Shown here: piece after piece, positions 8,801-16,382 of the stretch
How positions within the stretch are numbered: position 1 is the first letter of the stretch
Layout of the letters: every line of letters begins with the position of its first letter
Made by a program: the position numbers and the translations under genes
Source of the DNA: Neorhizobium sp. UBA7851
GTDB lineage: Bacteria > Pseudomonadota > Alphaproteobacteria > Rhizobiales > Rhizobiaceae
Direction: 5' to 3'
DNA length: 17,971 nt
Assembly (NCBI GenBank): GCA_002500765.1
Contig: DLSX01000220.1
Location: 14,413 to 32,383 of the forward strand
The notes under the pieces: generated by a model
Seen by the model: only the letters and a program-made list of their open reading frames with translations
Told to the model about the DNA's origin: nothing
The model's database searches: none

Positions 8801-11800
8801 ATGCTGGAGCTTTCGACGCTCATCTCCCCGGAGACCGGCAATATCGAAATCCGTTCGCGCGAGCGGCTGAGCAGTGACGACTGGACCGTTCACGCCGTCG
8901 GCCGTTGTCGGCGTCCGGTGGATGAAGAGAGCCACCGGTTCAAAGCCAGCGCGCAGGCCGAAGGCGGTGCCAGCCTCTTGTCTGCCGAAGTCTACGAGAC
9001 GGCGGAGCGTTTCGGCCTGCAATACGGTCCGCGCTTCCAGCTTCTGTCGAAGGCCGTACCCTATGGCGAGAACGTCGTCGAAGTCGAGTTGAAAGAGGCG
9101 GCATCTCCAGCCCACCCCTATATCGGCTATAACCTCAATCCCTTTTCCGTCGATGCCGCCTTCCATGGGCTGGTCGCGATGTTCGACCGGCTTTCGGGAA
9201 CAGAGGCCGGCTCGCCCTATATCCCGGTCCGTTTCGGTTCCATCCGCGTCGCGGGCAGGGGCCGCGCGATCGCGAAAGCACGGATAGAGATCGAACGCTT
9301 CAGCAGTTTCTCGATCAAGGTCAATTTCCGCCTGTTCGATGCCGACGGCGGCCAGATCGCAGTCCTTTCCGACTGCCGTTTCCGCCGCACGTCGCTGCGC
9401 CGACACCATACGCTGGATACCGCTTCCTTCCATTTCGACGCCGTTCCGAGCCTGCTTCTGGCAGGGTCGAGCGACAATGGCGTCAAGCTGCCTGCGTTGA
9501 TCGAGTTTCCTTCGGTGGATGCCAAGGACAATGCATCACTGATGATCGATGCAGCCGTCTATCGCGCCTGTCATGAGATCGCATTGTCGCTTGCCGATGA
9601 CGAAGGAAACCTGACTTCGGCCGGACTGCCGGGAGAGAAGGATTTCCGCGCCTTCCTGACATCCTGCCTGCTCACGCTTGAAGATGCCGGCATTGCCGTT
9701 GCATCCGATAGCGGTTGGACGATGCCGCGGGAGTTCTCTTTCCCGAGCGTGGATGAACTGATCCAGGAAATTTACCGGGAGGACTCCTCGCGTATCGCTG
9801 AAGCGGTGCTGGTCAACGACGTTTACCGGGATGCGCTGGAACACCTGTCGCTTGCCGGGAAGCCCGTCGAGGCAGCAGGCGAAAACCCGGGCAATATCAG
9901 TGAAGCGACGCTGGACCACGTTCTGGTCCATTCGCCGCTAGGCCTTCGCCGCGCCGAAAGCGGCTTCGACCTGACGGAGCGTTTCTGCCGCGAAAACCTC
10001 GGAAAAATCCGCTTCATCGTCGAACTCGGCACAACCAGCCAATCCGTCAGCACCCGACTTGCCGGTCTCGCGGCGTCGATCGGTGCGACGCTGGTGATTG
10101 CCGAGCCAAAGGAAAACGCGCGACGCATGCTGGAACTGGCGTTCGAGCAGGATGTGCATGTTTCCGTTGTCGAACCCAGGGCTCTTGCCGGCCTCAAACA
10201 TGTTGACCTGATTGTTGCCAGTGGCCTGACCAGCCAGTCGATGCTTTCTGGCGACGAGGATGTGCGTCAGGCGTTGCATTCGGCCGCCGCAAACGGTGCA
10301 ACGATTACCTTTACCGATCGCGCGCCCTCGGCATTCAACGACTTCGCCTTCGGATTGTCTGACGGATGGTTCGCATCAAGCCAGTCTGCTGAATTCCCGG
10401 TCGGCCAGCTCGCCACCTCGACGCAGGCGGAGACGCTTCTGTCCGATCTCGGTTTCGATACCGTTTCGGTCGAGGACCTGCAGGTGGAAGAGGGCGCGCT
10501 CGTCGTCGCCATCGCCCGATCGCGTGCAAAATCCGTCACTGTGGCTGCCGAAACTGGCAGGGGCAGGCTTATCATCGTTGCCGAACAGGCATCCGAACAG
10601 ATGCTTGCTTCTTCCTTTACCGATGCTGCGATCGTGCAGGCGTCAGAGGCCGAACGTGCGCTGGAACTGGTGCCGGAAGGTCTCCAGTCCCGGATCTGCA
10701 TAGCCTATCTCGCCGATCGTGGTGTTGCTCAGGCCGTCTCGGCGCTCGAGATTGCAAGGCTGTCGCGCTTCAAGGCGCTTGCCGAAGGCATGACCCGTCA
10801 GGCCGACAGCTCCGCAGGCAGGCCACGCCTCATCATCCTGGCTCAGGGCGGTTCTCCGCTGGCCGGCCGCAACAGCGATGCGGCCAATGGCGGTCTGTGG
10901 ACATTCGCCCGCGTTCTGCAGAACGAATATGACGCGATCGACATCCATATGATCGATGCCGAAGGCAAAGACGCGATTGCTCTGGTTGACCGTATCGCGA
11001 CGGTCGAAGGCACCAATCGTGAATGGCTGGCCGGCGAACATGGCCTTGTCGAAATTCGTGCAGCGTCCGGCCCTTCGGCAGATCGCGATGCAACCACATC
11101 CGATTTTGCCGCAGCGACGATCCACCAGCTGACCAGCGGCCGCGTCGACAGCATCGTCTGGCAAAGCTGCGCGCTTCAGGAACCCGGTGATGACGAGGTT
11201 ATCATCGCGGTCGAGGCCGCCGGCCTCAATTTCCGTGACGTCATGTGGTCGATGGGCCTTCTGCCCGAAGAGGCGCTGGAAGACGGTTTCGCAGGCGCAA
11301 CGATCGGCATGGAAATGGCTGGCCGCATCGAGCGTGTCGGCTCGGCTGTCACCGATCTGGTTCCCGGTGATCGGGTCATGGGCATCGGCCCGGCAGCCTT
11401 CTCAACCCATGTTCGCGTCCGCCGCGATGGCGTGACGAAATTCCCCGATCGGCTGGATTTCGCCGCAGCCGCAACGGTTCCGGTTGCCTTCCTGACGGCC
11501 TATTACGCCATGGTTCAGCTCGGCCATATCGAGCCGGGCGAGACGATCCTCATTCATGGTGCCGCAGGTGGCGTCGGCCTGGCTGCGCTGCAGATTGCAA
11601 AGCTGAAGGGCGCCAAGGTCATTGCGACGGCAGGCACGGTTGAAAAGCGCCGCTTCCTCGAAGCGCTCGGCGCCGATCATATCTTCGACAGCCGCTCGCT
11701 CGATTTCGTCTCGCGTGTTCGCGCAGTCACGAATGGCGAGGGCGTCGATCTCGTTCTGAACTCGCTCTTCTCCGAAGCGATGGAACGAAGCCTCGAACTG

Positions 11801-13327
11801 GTAAAGCCCTTCGGCCGTTTCCTCGAACTCGGCAAGCGCGATTATTACTCCGACCGCAAGATCGGCCTGCGCCCGTTCCGCCGCAATATCAGCTATTTCG
11901 GCATCGACGCCGATCAGTTGCTGGTCAACCTGCCGAAGGTCACCAAGCGGATCTTCGCCGAGATCGGCGAGCTTTTCCAGAGCGGCGAACTCGTGCCGCT
12001 GCCTTATCGCGCCTTCGGTTACGACGAGATCGGCAGCGCCTTCCGTTTGATGCAGAATGCCGGTCAGATCGGCAAGATCGTCATCCGTCCGCCGGTTCGT
12101 GGCAGGGACAGGGTGGTGATCGCCAGCGAGCGTAGCGTGCGTTTCAGCGATGAGGGAACATTCCTCGTCGCCGGCGGCATCGGTGGTTTCGGCCTCGTCG
12201 CGGCAGACTGGCTCGTCGCCAAGGGTGCCCGCCGGATTGCGCTCTGCTCCCGCCGCGGTGTTGCCGACGAGGTGACGATCAAGGCGCTGGAAAAATGGAC
12301 AGGCCAGGGCGTCGTCGCAACGCTGCATGCCTGCGACATAACCAATGAACAGGCGCTGTCGGCTCTTCTGACCGAGCTGCGCGCCACGGCACCGCTCAAG
12401 GGCATCATCCACGCCGCCATGGTGCTGGACGATGCTCTGCTGTCGAACCTCACCGACGACCGCAACCGTCCGGTCGTGGACGTCAAGGTCCGCGGTGCCG
12501 AACTCTTGGACAAGTTGACTCGTGACGATGTGCTGGAACTGTTCCTGCTCTTCTCGTCCGCCACGACGATGCTCGGCAATCCCGGTCAGGCGAACTATGT
12601 CATCGCCAATGGTTATCTCGAAGGTCTTGCCCGCATGCGCCGCGCTGCCGGCCGTCCGGCTCTGGCCGTCGGTTTCGGTGCGATCGCCGATACCGGCTTC
12701 CTTGCCCGCAATGCCGAGGTCAACGAGATCCTGTCGAAGCGGATCGGCAAGACGGCAATGAAGGCGCGTGATGCGCTGGAACAGGTCGAAAACTATCTCG
12801 CGAGCGATACCGGCAGCATCGATGGTGCCGCGGTGATGATCGCCGAAGTCGACTGGAATGCCGTTCGCATGCTGCCGATCTCGACCGTATCATTGTTCGA
12901 GACTGCGATGCGGGCCGCCGGCAATGCGCAGTCGTCGGCCGACGGCGACCAGATCGATCTCGAAGCGCTGATCCAGGGCAAGTCCGCCGACGAAGCCCAG
13001 GCGATCCTGCACAAGATCGTGGCCGCTGAAATTGCTGCTATCCTTCGCGTCACCGAAGACAGCATCACGCCGGAAAAGGTGCTCAAGGATGTCGGTCTCG
13101 ACAGCCTGATGGCGATGGAACTCGGCATGAGCTTCCAGCAGAAGACCGGATTTGATATTCCTTTGAGTGGTGTGGGCGAGGACACGACGGTGAGTGACGT
13201 GGTCACGCGCCTGCGCGAAAGGGTTTCGAAACGCAGTGGCGGAGAGGAGGAGGCTCCGCAGGACGAGGTGCTCGATCGTCTGGTCAAGAGCCACTCGACC
13301 CAAAGCCAGAAAGCAGCCGCTCAGTGA
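5876..13327 (+). CDS. rkpA: Giant fully reducing type I fatty-acid/polyketide synthase (RkpA-like)
   Basis: This 2483-residue multidomain synthase would build a saturated acyl chain on its own carrier domain. Domains in order: KS at about 8-430 with Cys178 (DTACSSS), His313 (HGTGT) and His351 (NIGH); AT at about 530-830 with Ser623 (GHSVGE) and PFHH at 726-728; DH at about 885-1190 with His928 (HVVDGRAILPG) and Asp1093; a methyltransferase-like fold at about 1210-1545 whose SAM loop is degenerate (ELGTTSQ at 1383); a structural KR half; ER at about 1745-2075 with the NADPH loop GAAGGVG at 1895; KR at about 2095-2330 with GGIGGFG at 2100, Ser2228 and Tyr2241, and an LDD motif as in B-type ketoreductases; ACP at about 2370-2450 with phosphopantetheine Ser2410 (GLDSLMAMEL). 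There is no thioesterase; an acidic tail of about 33 residues ends the protein. One full module suggests iterative use. GTG 5876 and ATG 5897 are both possible starts; the KS begins right after the latter. It overlaps rkpG by 4 bases. The architecture and place after rkpU match RkpA of rhizobial K-antigen loci. Confidence 0.9.
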   Translation: MTNIRVTMTIEVIGRACIAPGANSIEELQNVLRTGRCTVTQIPADRWELARFWHPTQGTPGKTYTFAAGVIDAVYDFDPAVFGLSQREAMQMDPQQRILLTLVWKALEDANLPVSTLAKERVGVYIGASSLDSGNLSAEDPASGSPYFMTGNTLSIVSNRISHVFGLNGPSMTIDTACSSSLVALDQAARALERGDIDTAIVGGVNLLIHPLSFVGFAQARMLSPEGLCRAYDTNGQGYVRAEGGAAIVLRRSDVARQQHDRSYARIHATGVNSSGRTNGISLPSREAQADLLSSIYDRQGIDVNRVAFIEGHGTGTRVGDPAEVWAIGNVIGRKRRAPLPIGSIKSNIGHTEPVSGLFGLFKAMLALENDYLPATLHIETANEDIDFDALNVRVNTSAVKLLPAKEARLVGINSFGFGGTNAHVVIGDPEPATQAASPAKGDNLLFLASAHSATALEELLKDYRARLSAAAPDKARRIIAASTTNRDALKYRFAVDARGERGVLEAIKTHLSGEASDGERGEAPSSLGKIAFVFSGNGAQWAGMGVEAYRENPHFRQYFQSFSALFEYHLGEKLTDLIVADDLGSRLADATIAQPLLFAVQASLSDSLSAYGIRPDVVFGHSVGEIAAAYASKALTAAEAVAIVAKRSHSQHLFAGQGKMAAAVMGEEVAVAFAKAHGLDDIHVAAVNAPNSVTISGPVAEIQAFRDAARKSQTVVHILDINYPFHHPIIDSARDGFLAELPAIEPQAAACTFISTVTGGIYDGRGLDAEYWWHNVREPVLFRSATEAALDLGCNLFIEISPRTILSNYVSEIAKSKAQPATVIGSLQRETLVEGRDPVARSFARAIAHGAIPAQSRHSGTRNPVVDLPPLPFEPNSLKVPATTDEIDIFGRDFKNSYTLLGWRNDPNGAHWKNHVDALLFPDLAEHVVDGRAILPGAGFLEIAVTAAQAHFATDEVEISNMEIVRPLELRPDRMLELSTLISPETGNIEIRSRERLSSDDWTVHAVGRCRRPVDEESHRFKASAQAEGGASLLSAEVYETAERFGLQYGPRFQLLSKAVPYGENVVEVELKEAASPAHPYIGYNLNPFSVDAAFHGLVAMFDRLSGTEAGSPYIPVRFGSIRVAGRGRAIAKARIEIERFSSFSIKVNFRLFDADGGQIAVLSDCRFRRTSLRRHHTLDTASFHFDAVPSLLLAGSSDNGVKLPALIEFPSVDAKDNASLMIDAAVYRACHEIALSLADDEGNLTSAGLPGEKDFRAFLTSCLLTLEDAGIAVASDSGWTMPREFSFPSVDELIQEIYREDSSRIAEAVLVNDVYRDALEHLSLAGKPVEAAGENPGNISEATLDHVLVHSPLGLRRAESGFDLTERFCRENLGKIRFIVELGTTSQSVSTRLAGLAASIGATLVIAEPKENARRMLELAFEQDVHVSVVEPRALAGLKHVDLIVASGLTSQSMLSGDEDVRQALHSAAANGATITFTDRAPSAFNDFAFGLSDGWFASSQSAEFPVGQLATSTQAETLLSDLGFDTVSVEDLQVEEGALVVAIARSRAKSVTVAAETGRGRLIIVAEQASEQMLASSFTDAAIVQASEAERALELVPEGLQSRICIAYLADRGVAQAVSALEIARLSRFKALAEGMTRQADSSAGRPRLIILAQGGSPLAGRNSDAANGGLWTFARVLQNEYDAIDIHMIDAEGKDAIALVDRIATVEGTNREWLAGEHGLVEIRAASGPSADRDATTSDFAAATIHQLTSGRVDSIVWQSCALQEPGDDEVIIAVEAAGLNFRDVMWSMGLLPEEALEDGFAGATIGMEMAGRIERVGSAVTDLVPGDRVMGIGPAAFSTHVRVRRDGVTKFPDRLDFAAAATVPVAFLTAYYAMVQLGHIEPGETILIHGAAGGVGLAALQIAKLKGAKVIATAGTVEKRRFLEALGADHIFDSRSLDFVSRVRAVTNGEGVDLVLNSLFSEAMERSLELVKPFGRFLELGKRDYYSDRKIGLRPFRRNISYFGIDADQLLVNLPKVTKRIFAEIGELFQSGELVPLPYRAFGYDEIGSAFRLMQNAGQIGKIVIRPPVRGRDRVVIASERSVRFSDEGTFLVAGGIGGFGLVAADWLVAKGARRIALCSRRGVADEVTIKALEKWTGQGVVATLHACDITNEQALSALLTELRATAPLKGIIHAAMVLDDALLSNLTDDRNRPVVDVKVRGAELLDKLTRDDVLELFLLFSSATTMLGNPGQANYVIANGYLEGLARMRRAAGRPALAVGFGAIADTGFLARNAEVNEILSKRIGKTAMKARDALEQVENYLASDTGSIDGAAVMIAEVDWNAVRMLPISTVSLFETAMRAAGNAQSSADGDQIDLEALIQGKSADEAQAILHKIVAAEIAAILRVTEDSITPEKVLKDVGLDSLMAMELGMSFQQKTGFDIPLSGVGEDTTVSDVVTRLRERVSKRSGGEEEAPQDEVLDRLVKSHSTQSQKAAAQ

Positions 13328-14751
13328 CAAACAGAGACAAGCCGGAAACCAGCGCGCCTCCCACCGGAGGCGCCAAACTCGGTTTTCTGGAAAAAATGCG
13401 ACAGACGAGTGAAATCTCCGGCCGCAACCGGGAAGCTCGCCTGAACCGCCAGCCGCAGGCTCCGCTTCGCCAGAGCCCGAAATTCGACCAGCTTCCAGAA
13501 TATCAGCGCGTGTTGACGCAGCGGAAGGTCGGAGAACTGATCGGCGTCGACAACCCCTTTTATCGTTCGCACGATATCGCGGCCGGTGCGACGACTGTCA
13601 TGGGTGGCCGGAACTTCGCAAACTTTGCTTCCTACGATTATCTCGGCACCAATACCGATCCATCGGTCACGAGCAGCGCCAAGGAAGCGATCGACCGTTA
13701 CGGCATTTCCGCCTCCGCCAGCCGTTTGGTTGCCGGTGAGCGCCCCGTCCATACCGAACTGGAGGCAACGCTTGCCGAGGTATACGGCGTCGAGGCGGCG
13801 GTCTGCTTCGTCAGCGGTTACCTGACCAATGTCGCCGCGATCAGCTGTCTTGTCGGCCCACAGGATCTCGTCGTGCATGACGAGTTCATCCACAACAGCG
13901 CGTTGGCCGGCATCAAGCAGTCGGGCGCCACGCGCCGATTGTTCCGCCACAATGACGTCGACAATCTCGAAACCGTGCTGAAGACGCTGTCTTCTGAGTT
14001 CCGTCGTGTTCTCGTCATCGTCGAGGGTGTCTATTCGATGGACGGCGATATCGCCGACCTGCCGAAACTTCTGGAATTGCGCAGCCGCTACGGTTTCTGG
14101 CTGATGGTCGACGAGGCCCATGCGCTCGGCGTTCTCGGCAAGACGGGCAGGGGCACGTTCGAACATTTTGACGTCGATCCGCAAGAAGTCGACATCTGGA
14201 TGGGAACGCTATCCAAGACGACATCCAGCTGCGGCGGTTATATTGCCGGTTCGCAGGCGCTCGCCGATATCCTCAAGGCCGAGGCAGGCGGCTTCGTTTA
14301 CAGCGTCGGGCTGGCCCCGGTCCTGGCGTCGGCAGCAAAGGCCGGCCTCGACATCCTGCGCAGCGAGCCGGAGCGGACGGAAAAACTGCACCGCAACGGC
14401 GCATTGTTTCTGGACGAGGCAAAGAAGGCGGGTCTCGACACCGGCCTCAGCGTCGGTTTTTCCGTGGTCCCCGTTCTCGTGGGCGACTCGCTTCGCGCCG
14501 TGCAGCTGTCGAACGAGCTTCTGGAAGAGGGCGTCAACGCGCTGCCGATCATCCATCCGGCCGTACCGGAAGGACAGGCACGGCTGCGTTTCTTCATCAC
14601 CTGCAATCATACGGAAGAGCAGATCCGCCACGCCGTCGAGGCAACTGCGCGCCGCCTGAAAAGCCTGGAGGAACGCAAGTTCGGCCTGGCATCGCTCGAC
14701 ATGGAAAAGATGATGCAGCTCTCGCCGCTGCTCCAGACCCCCAACAACTGA
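13324..14751 (+). CDS. rkpG: Alpha-oxoamine synthase (AONS / serine palmitoyltransferase family, RkpG-like)
   Basis: A PLP enzyme of 475 residues from the family that condenses an acyl thioester with an amino acid, releasing CO2 and the carrier. Visible family landmarks: FASYDYLG; SASASRLVAGERPVHTELE, matching the family SR...G...H..LE block; the cofactor-stacking His190 in DEFIHNS; EGVYSMDGDIADLP; Asp263 and His266 in VDEAHALGVLG; and the Schiff-base Lys298 in GTLSKTTSSCGG. A basic, probably disordered N-terminal stretch of about 75 residues precedes the fold. The start is a GTG overlapping the rkpA stop (GTGA), so translation is likely coupled. Since RkpA lacks a thioesterase, the likely donor is acyl-RkpA and this enzyme would offload it; that step and the amino acid used are inference. 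A biotin-pathway role (BioF) is unlikely given the context. No membrane segment is seen. Confidence 0.88.
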   Translation: MTNRDKPETSAPPTGGAKLGFLEKMRQTSEISGRNREARLNRQPQAPLRQSPKFDQLPEYQRVLTQRKVGELIGVDNPFYRSHDIAAGATTVMGGRNFANFASYDYLGTNTDPSVTSSAKEAIDRYGISASASRLVAGERPVHTELEATLAEVYGVEAAVCFVSGYLTNVAAISCLVGPQDLVVHDEFIHNSALAGIKQSGATRRLFRHNDVDNLETVLKTLSSEFRRVLVIVEGVYSMDGDIADLPKLLELRSRYGFWLMVDEAHALGVLGKTGRGTFEHFDVDPQEVDIWMGTLSKTTSSCGGYIAGSQALADILKAEAGGFVYSVGLAPVLASAAKAGLDILRSEPERTEKLHRNGALFLDEAKKAGLDTGLSVGFSVVPVLVGDSLRAVQLSNELLEEGVNALPIIHPAVPEGQARLRFFITCNHTEEQIRHAVEATARRLKSLEERKFGLASLDMEKMMQLSPLLQTPNN

Positions 14752-14767
14752 TTTCGGGAGCGCGGCC

Positions 14768-15553
14768 ATGCATGTCGTCGTAACCGGAGGATCGAGCGGC
14801 ATAGGCCTCGAAGTCGCGAAGATTTACGCGCGGCGCGGCGTCTCGGTTTCGCTGATTGCCCGCAACGTCGATCGCCTGGACGCCGCCCGCAGGGAGATCG
14901 AGCAGGCATCCGGTGGAAAGGCGGAGGTTTTCGTCGCCGCAGCCGATGCCGCTGTTCATGCCGGGATCTCGGCCGCAGTCCAAGCCTGCGAGGCAGCCCA
15001 CGGACCATGCGATATTCTCGTCGCCTCGGCAGGCATCGTCGAGCCCGGCTGGTTCCATGAACAGGCGCCTGATCTGTTCGACGCGCAATGGCAGACCAAT
15101 TTCGCCGGCGTGGCAAATGTCGTGCGGCCCGTCTATGCGAGCATGAGACAGCGCGGGCAGGGACGCATCATGATCGTCTCCTCTGCCGCAGCCTTTATCG
15201 GTATTCCCGCCTATGCCGCCTATTGCGGCTCGAAAGCTGCACTTGTCGGTTTTGCCGATGCCCTGAGACTTGAAGCAATGGGCAAGGGCGTGTCCGTCGG
15301 TATCTGCTTCCCGCCCGACACCGACACGCCTCAGCTTTCCCGTGAGCTTAAGAGCCGGCCGAAAGAGGCCGAGTTACTGATGGGAAGCATCAAGCCGCGA
15401 CCGGCCAAGGAAATCGCCGAAAAGATCGTCGTCGGCATCGATCGCCGCAGCGCCCATGTCTATTTCACGGCGTCGATTGCGGCGCTTGGCCTGTTCGGTC
15501 CTCTCGCAAGGCCATTTATCGAAGTCTGGTATCGGTTGAAGTTACGCAAATAG
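14768..15553 (+). CDS. rkpH: Short-chain dehydrogenase like 3-ketosphinganine reductase (RkpH-like)
   Basis: A 261-residue NADP(H)-type classical SDR, expected to reduce the ketone left by the RkpG-type condensation. It has the cofactor loop TGGSSGIG (residues 6-13), an ARN segment after beta-2 that suits NADPH, and the catalytic Ser139, Tyr152 and Lys156 (YCGSK). ICFPPDTDTPQ (PPDTDTP at 182-188) is strikingly like the PPDTDTP segment of eukaryotic 3-ketodihydrosphingosine reductases (KDSR/Tsc10). A hydrophobic C-terminal stretch (about 235-253) may bind the membrane, also as in KDSR. The ATG at 14768 is set by GGGAG at 14756-14760 with a 7-base spacer, 16 bases after rkpG, so the genes form one operon. 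Family secure; substrate inferred from motif and neighbours. Confidence 0.87.
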   Translation: MHVVVTGGSSGIGLEVAKIYARRGVSVSLIARNVDRLDAARREIEQASGGKAEVFVAAADAAVHAGISAAVQACEAAHGPCDILVASAGIVEPGWFHEQAPDLFDAQWQTNFAGVANVVRPVYASMRQRGQGRIMIVSSAAAFIGIPAYAAYCGSKAALVGFADALRLEAMGKGVSVGICFPPDTDTPQLSRELKSRPKEAELLMGSIKPRPAKEIAEKIVVGIDRRSAHVYFTASIAALGLFGPLARPFIEVWYRLKLRK

Positions 15554-15569
15554 GATAGGGCGCTTACCC

Positions 15570-16355
15570 TCAGACGAAGGCCTTCTGGCTGCCGTCGATC
15601 TTAAGCACGGTCAGCTTTCCGGTGTAATAGGCGCCCGTATCGATCCCGATCCGCCCCAAGCTGACATCCGGCGTCGGTTGCGGCGTGTGTCCATGGACGA
15701 CCAGCAACGGTTGACCGGGGCCCTGGCTTAAAAACGGCTCGCGGATCCATATCAGGTCTTCATCGCTCTGTTTGTCCAGCGCCACCCGGGGGCGCAGGCC
15801 GGCATGGACGAAGACGATGTTGCCGATCTTCAGGCAGATCGGCAGGTTGGCCAGGAATTGTTTGTGGCTTGCAGGAACTGCCTCCGCGAGCACTTGCCTG
15901 AGGTCGGTCGGTCGCTTCTTGCCCCTGGTGCTGAGATGCTGGATGTCCACGCCGTAAGAGATAAGCGTCTGCTCGCCTCCGAGCCTGAGCCAGTCACCAT
16001 AAAGCTCCGGCTCATCGATGAACTTGCTGAAAATGTCGTCATGGTTGCCGCAAAGCGCGAGCCTGCGCAGACCAAGCTCGCTCGGCCTGTGCAGATGCTC
16101 GATCACCTGATAGGAGCTTGGGCCGCGGTCGACATAGTCTCCGAGCAAGACGATCAACCCGGGGCGTCCCGTCCTGGCGATATCCTCGGCTATCCGTGCT
16201 TCCGCTTGCTGGAGTTCGTTCAGGCAGCCATGCACATCACCGATCGCATAGATCGGGTAGCTTGCGGGTTCGTCACCCAGATCTATCCGGCGTCTGGCAG
16301 GCGGAGAGATCTGGCCCGTTGGGCGACCCTTCATCCAGCCGATGAGTTTACGCAT
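15570..16355 (-). CDS. PPP-type metallophosphatase (serine/threonine phosphatase or Ap4A hydrolase-like)
   Basis: A 261-residue two-metal phosphoesterase. All signature motifs are present in order: GDVHG (39-43), GDYVDRG (72-78), GNHD (103-106), HAG (184-186) and HGHT (221-224). These supply the metal-binding Asp, Asn and His residues, so the enzyme should be active. Bacterial members split protein phosphatases (PrpA/PrpB type) from diadenosine tetraphosphatases (ApaH type), and I cannot tell which this is. The chosen ATG (16355) gives a basic start, MRKLIGWMKGR; the same frame can be extended to a TTG at 16394, which lacks a ribosome site. It converges on rkpH, leaving 16 bases between the stops, and lies downstream of the 16455-17369 gene on the same strand. 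No signal peptide is seen, so it is probably cytoplasmic. Confidence 0.82.
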   Translation of the reverse strand: MRKLIGWMKGRPTGQISPPARRRIDLGDEPASYPIYAIGDVHGCLNELQQAEARIAEDIARTGRPGLIVLLGDYVDRGPSSYQVIEHLHRPSELGLRRLALCGNHDDIFSKFIDEPELYGDWLRLGGEQTLISYGVDIQHLSTRGKKRPTDLRQVLAEAVPASHKQFLANLPICLKIGNIVFVHAGLRPRVALDKQSDEDLIWIREPFLSQGPGQPLLVVHGHTPQPTPDVSLGRIGIDTGAYYTGKLTVLKIDGSQKAFV

Positions 16356-16382
16356 TGATGCCGCCAATCGTGGACAGGAACA

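Noticed and set aside
6941..9433. Long minus-strand frames (384 and 419 residues) opposite rkpA
   Set aside because: They are antisense to conserved KS, AT and DH domains, with no recognisable motif and no ribosome site of their own.
11402..12412. 336-residue minus-strand frame opposite the ER and KR domains
   Set aside because: Antisense shadow of conserved catalytic domains, with compositional bias and no domain.
13321..14184. 287-residue minus-strand frame opposite rkpG
   Set aside because: The plus strand carries every AONS landmark; the antisense frame has no supporting motif.
13324..14751. Biotin-pathway BioF (8-amino-7-oxononanoate synthase) as the identity of the AONS-family gene
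   Set aside because: No bio genes are nearby, it overlaps the synthase gene and is followed by a KDSR-like SDR; rkpG fits better.
15557..15570. AGGG/CCCT pair between the convergent rkpH and phosphatase stops, considered as a terminator
   Set aside because: Only 4 bp of stem and no T-run.
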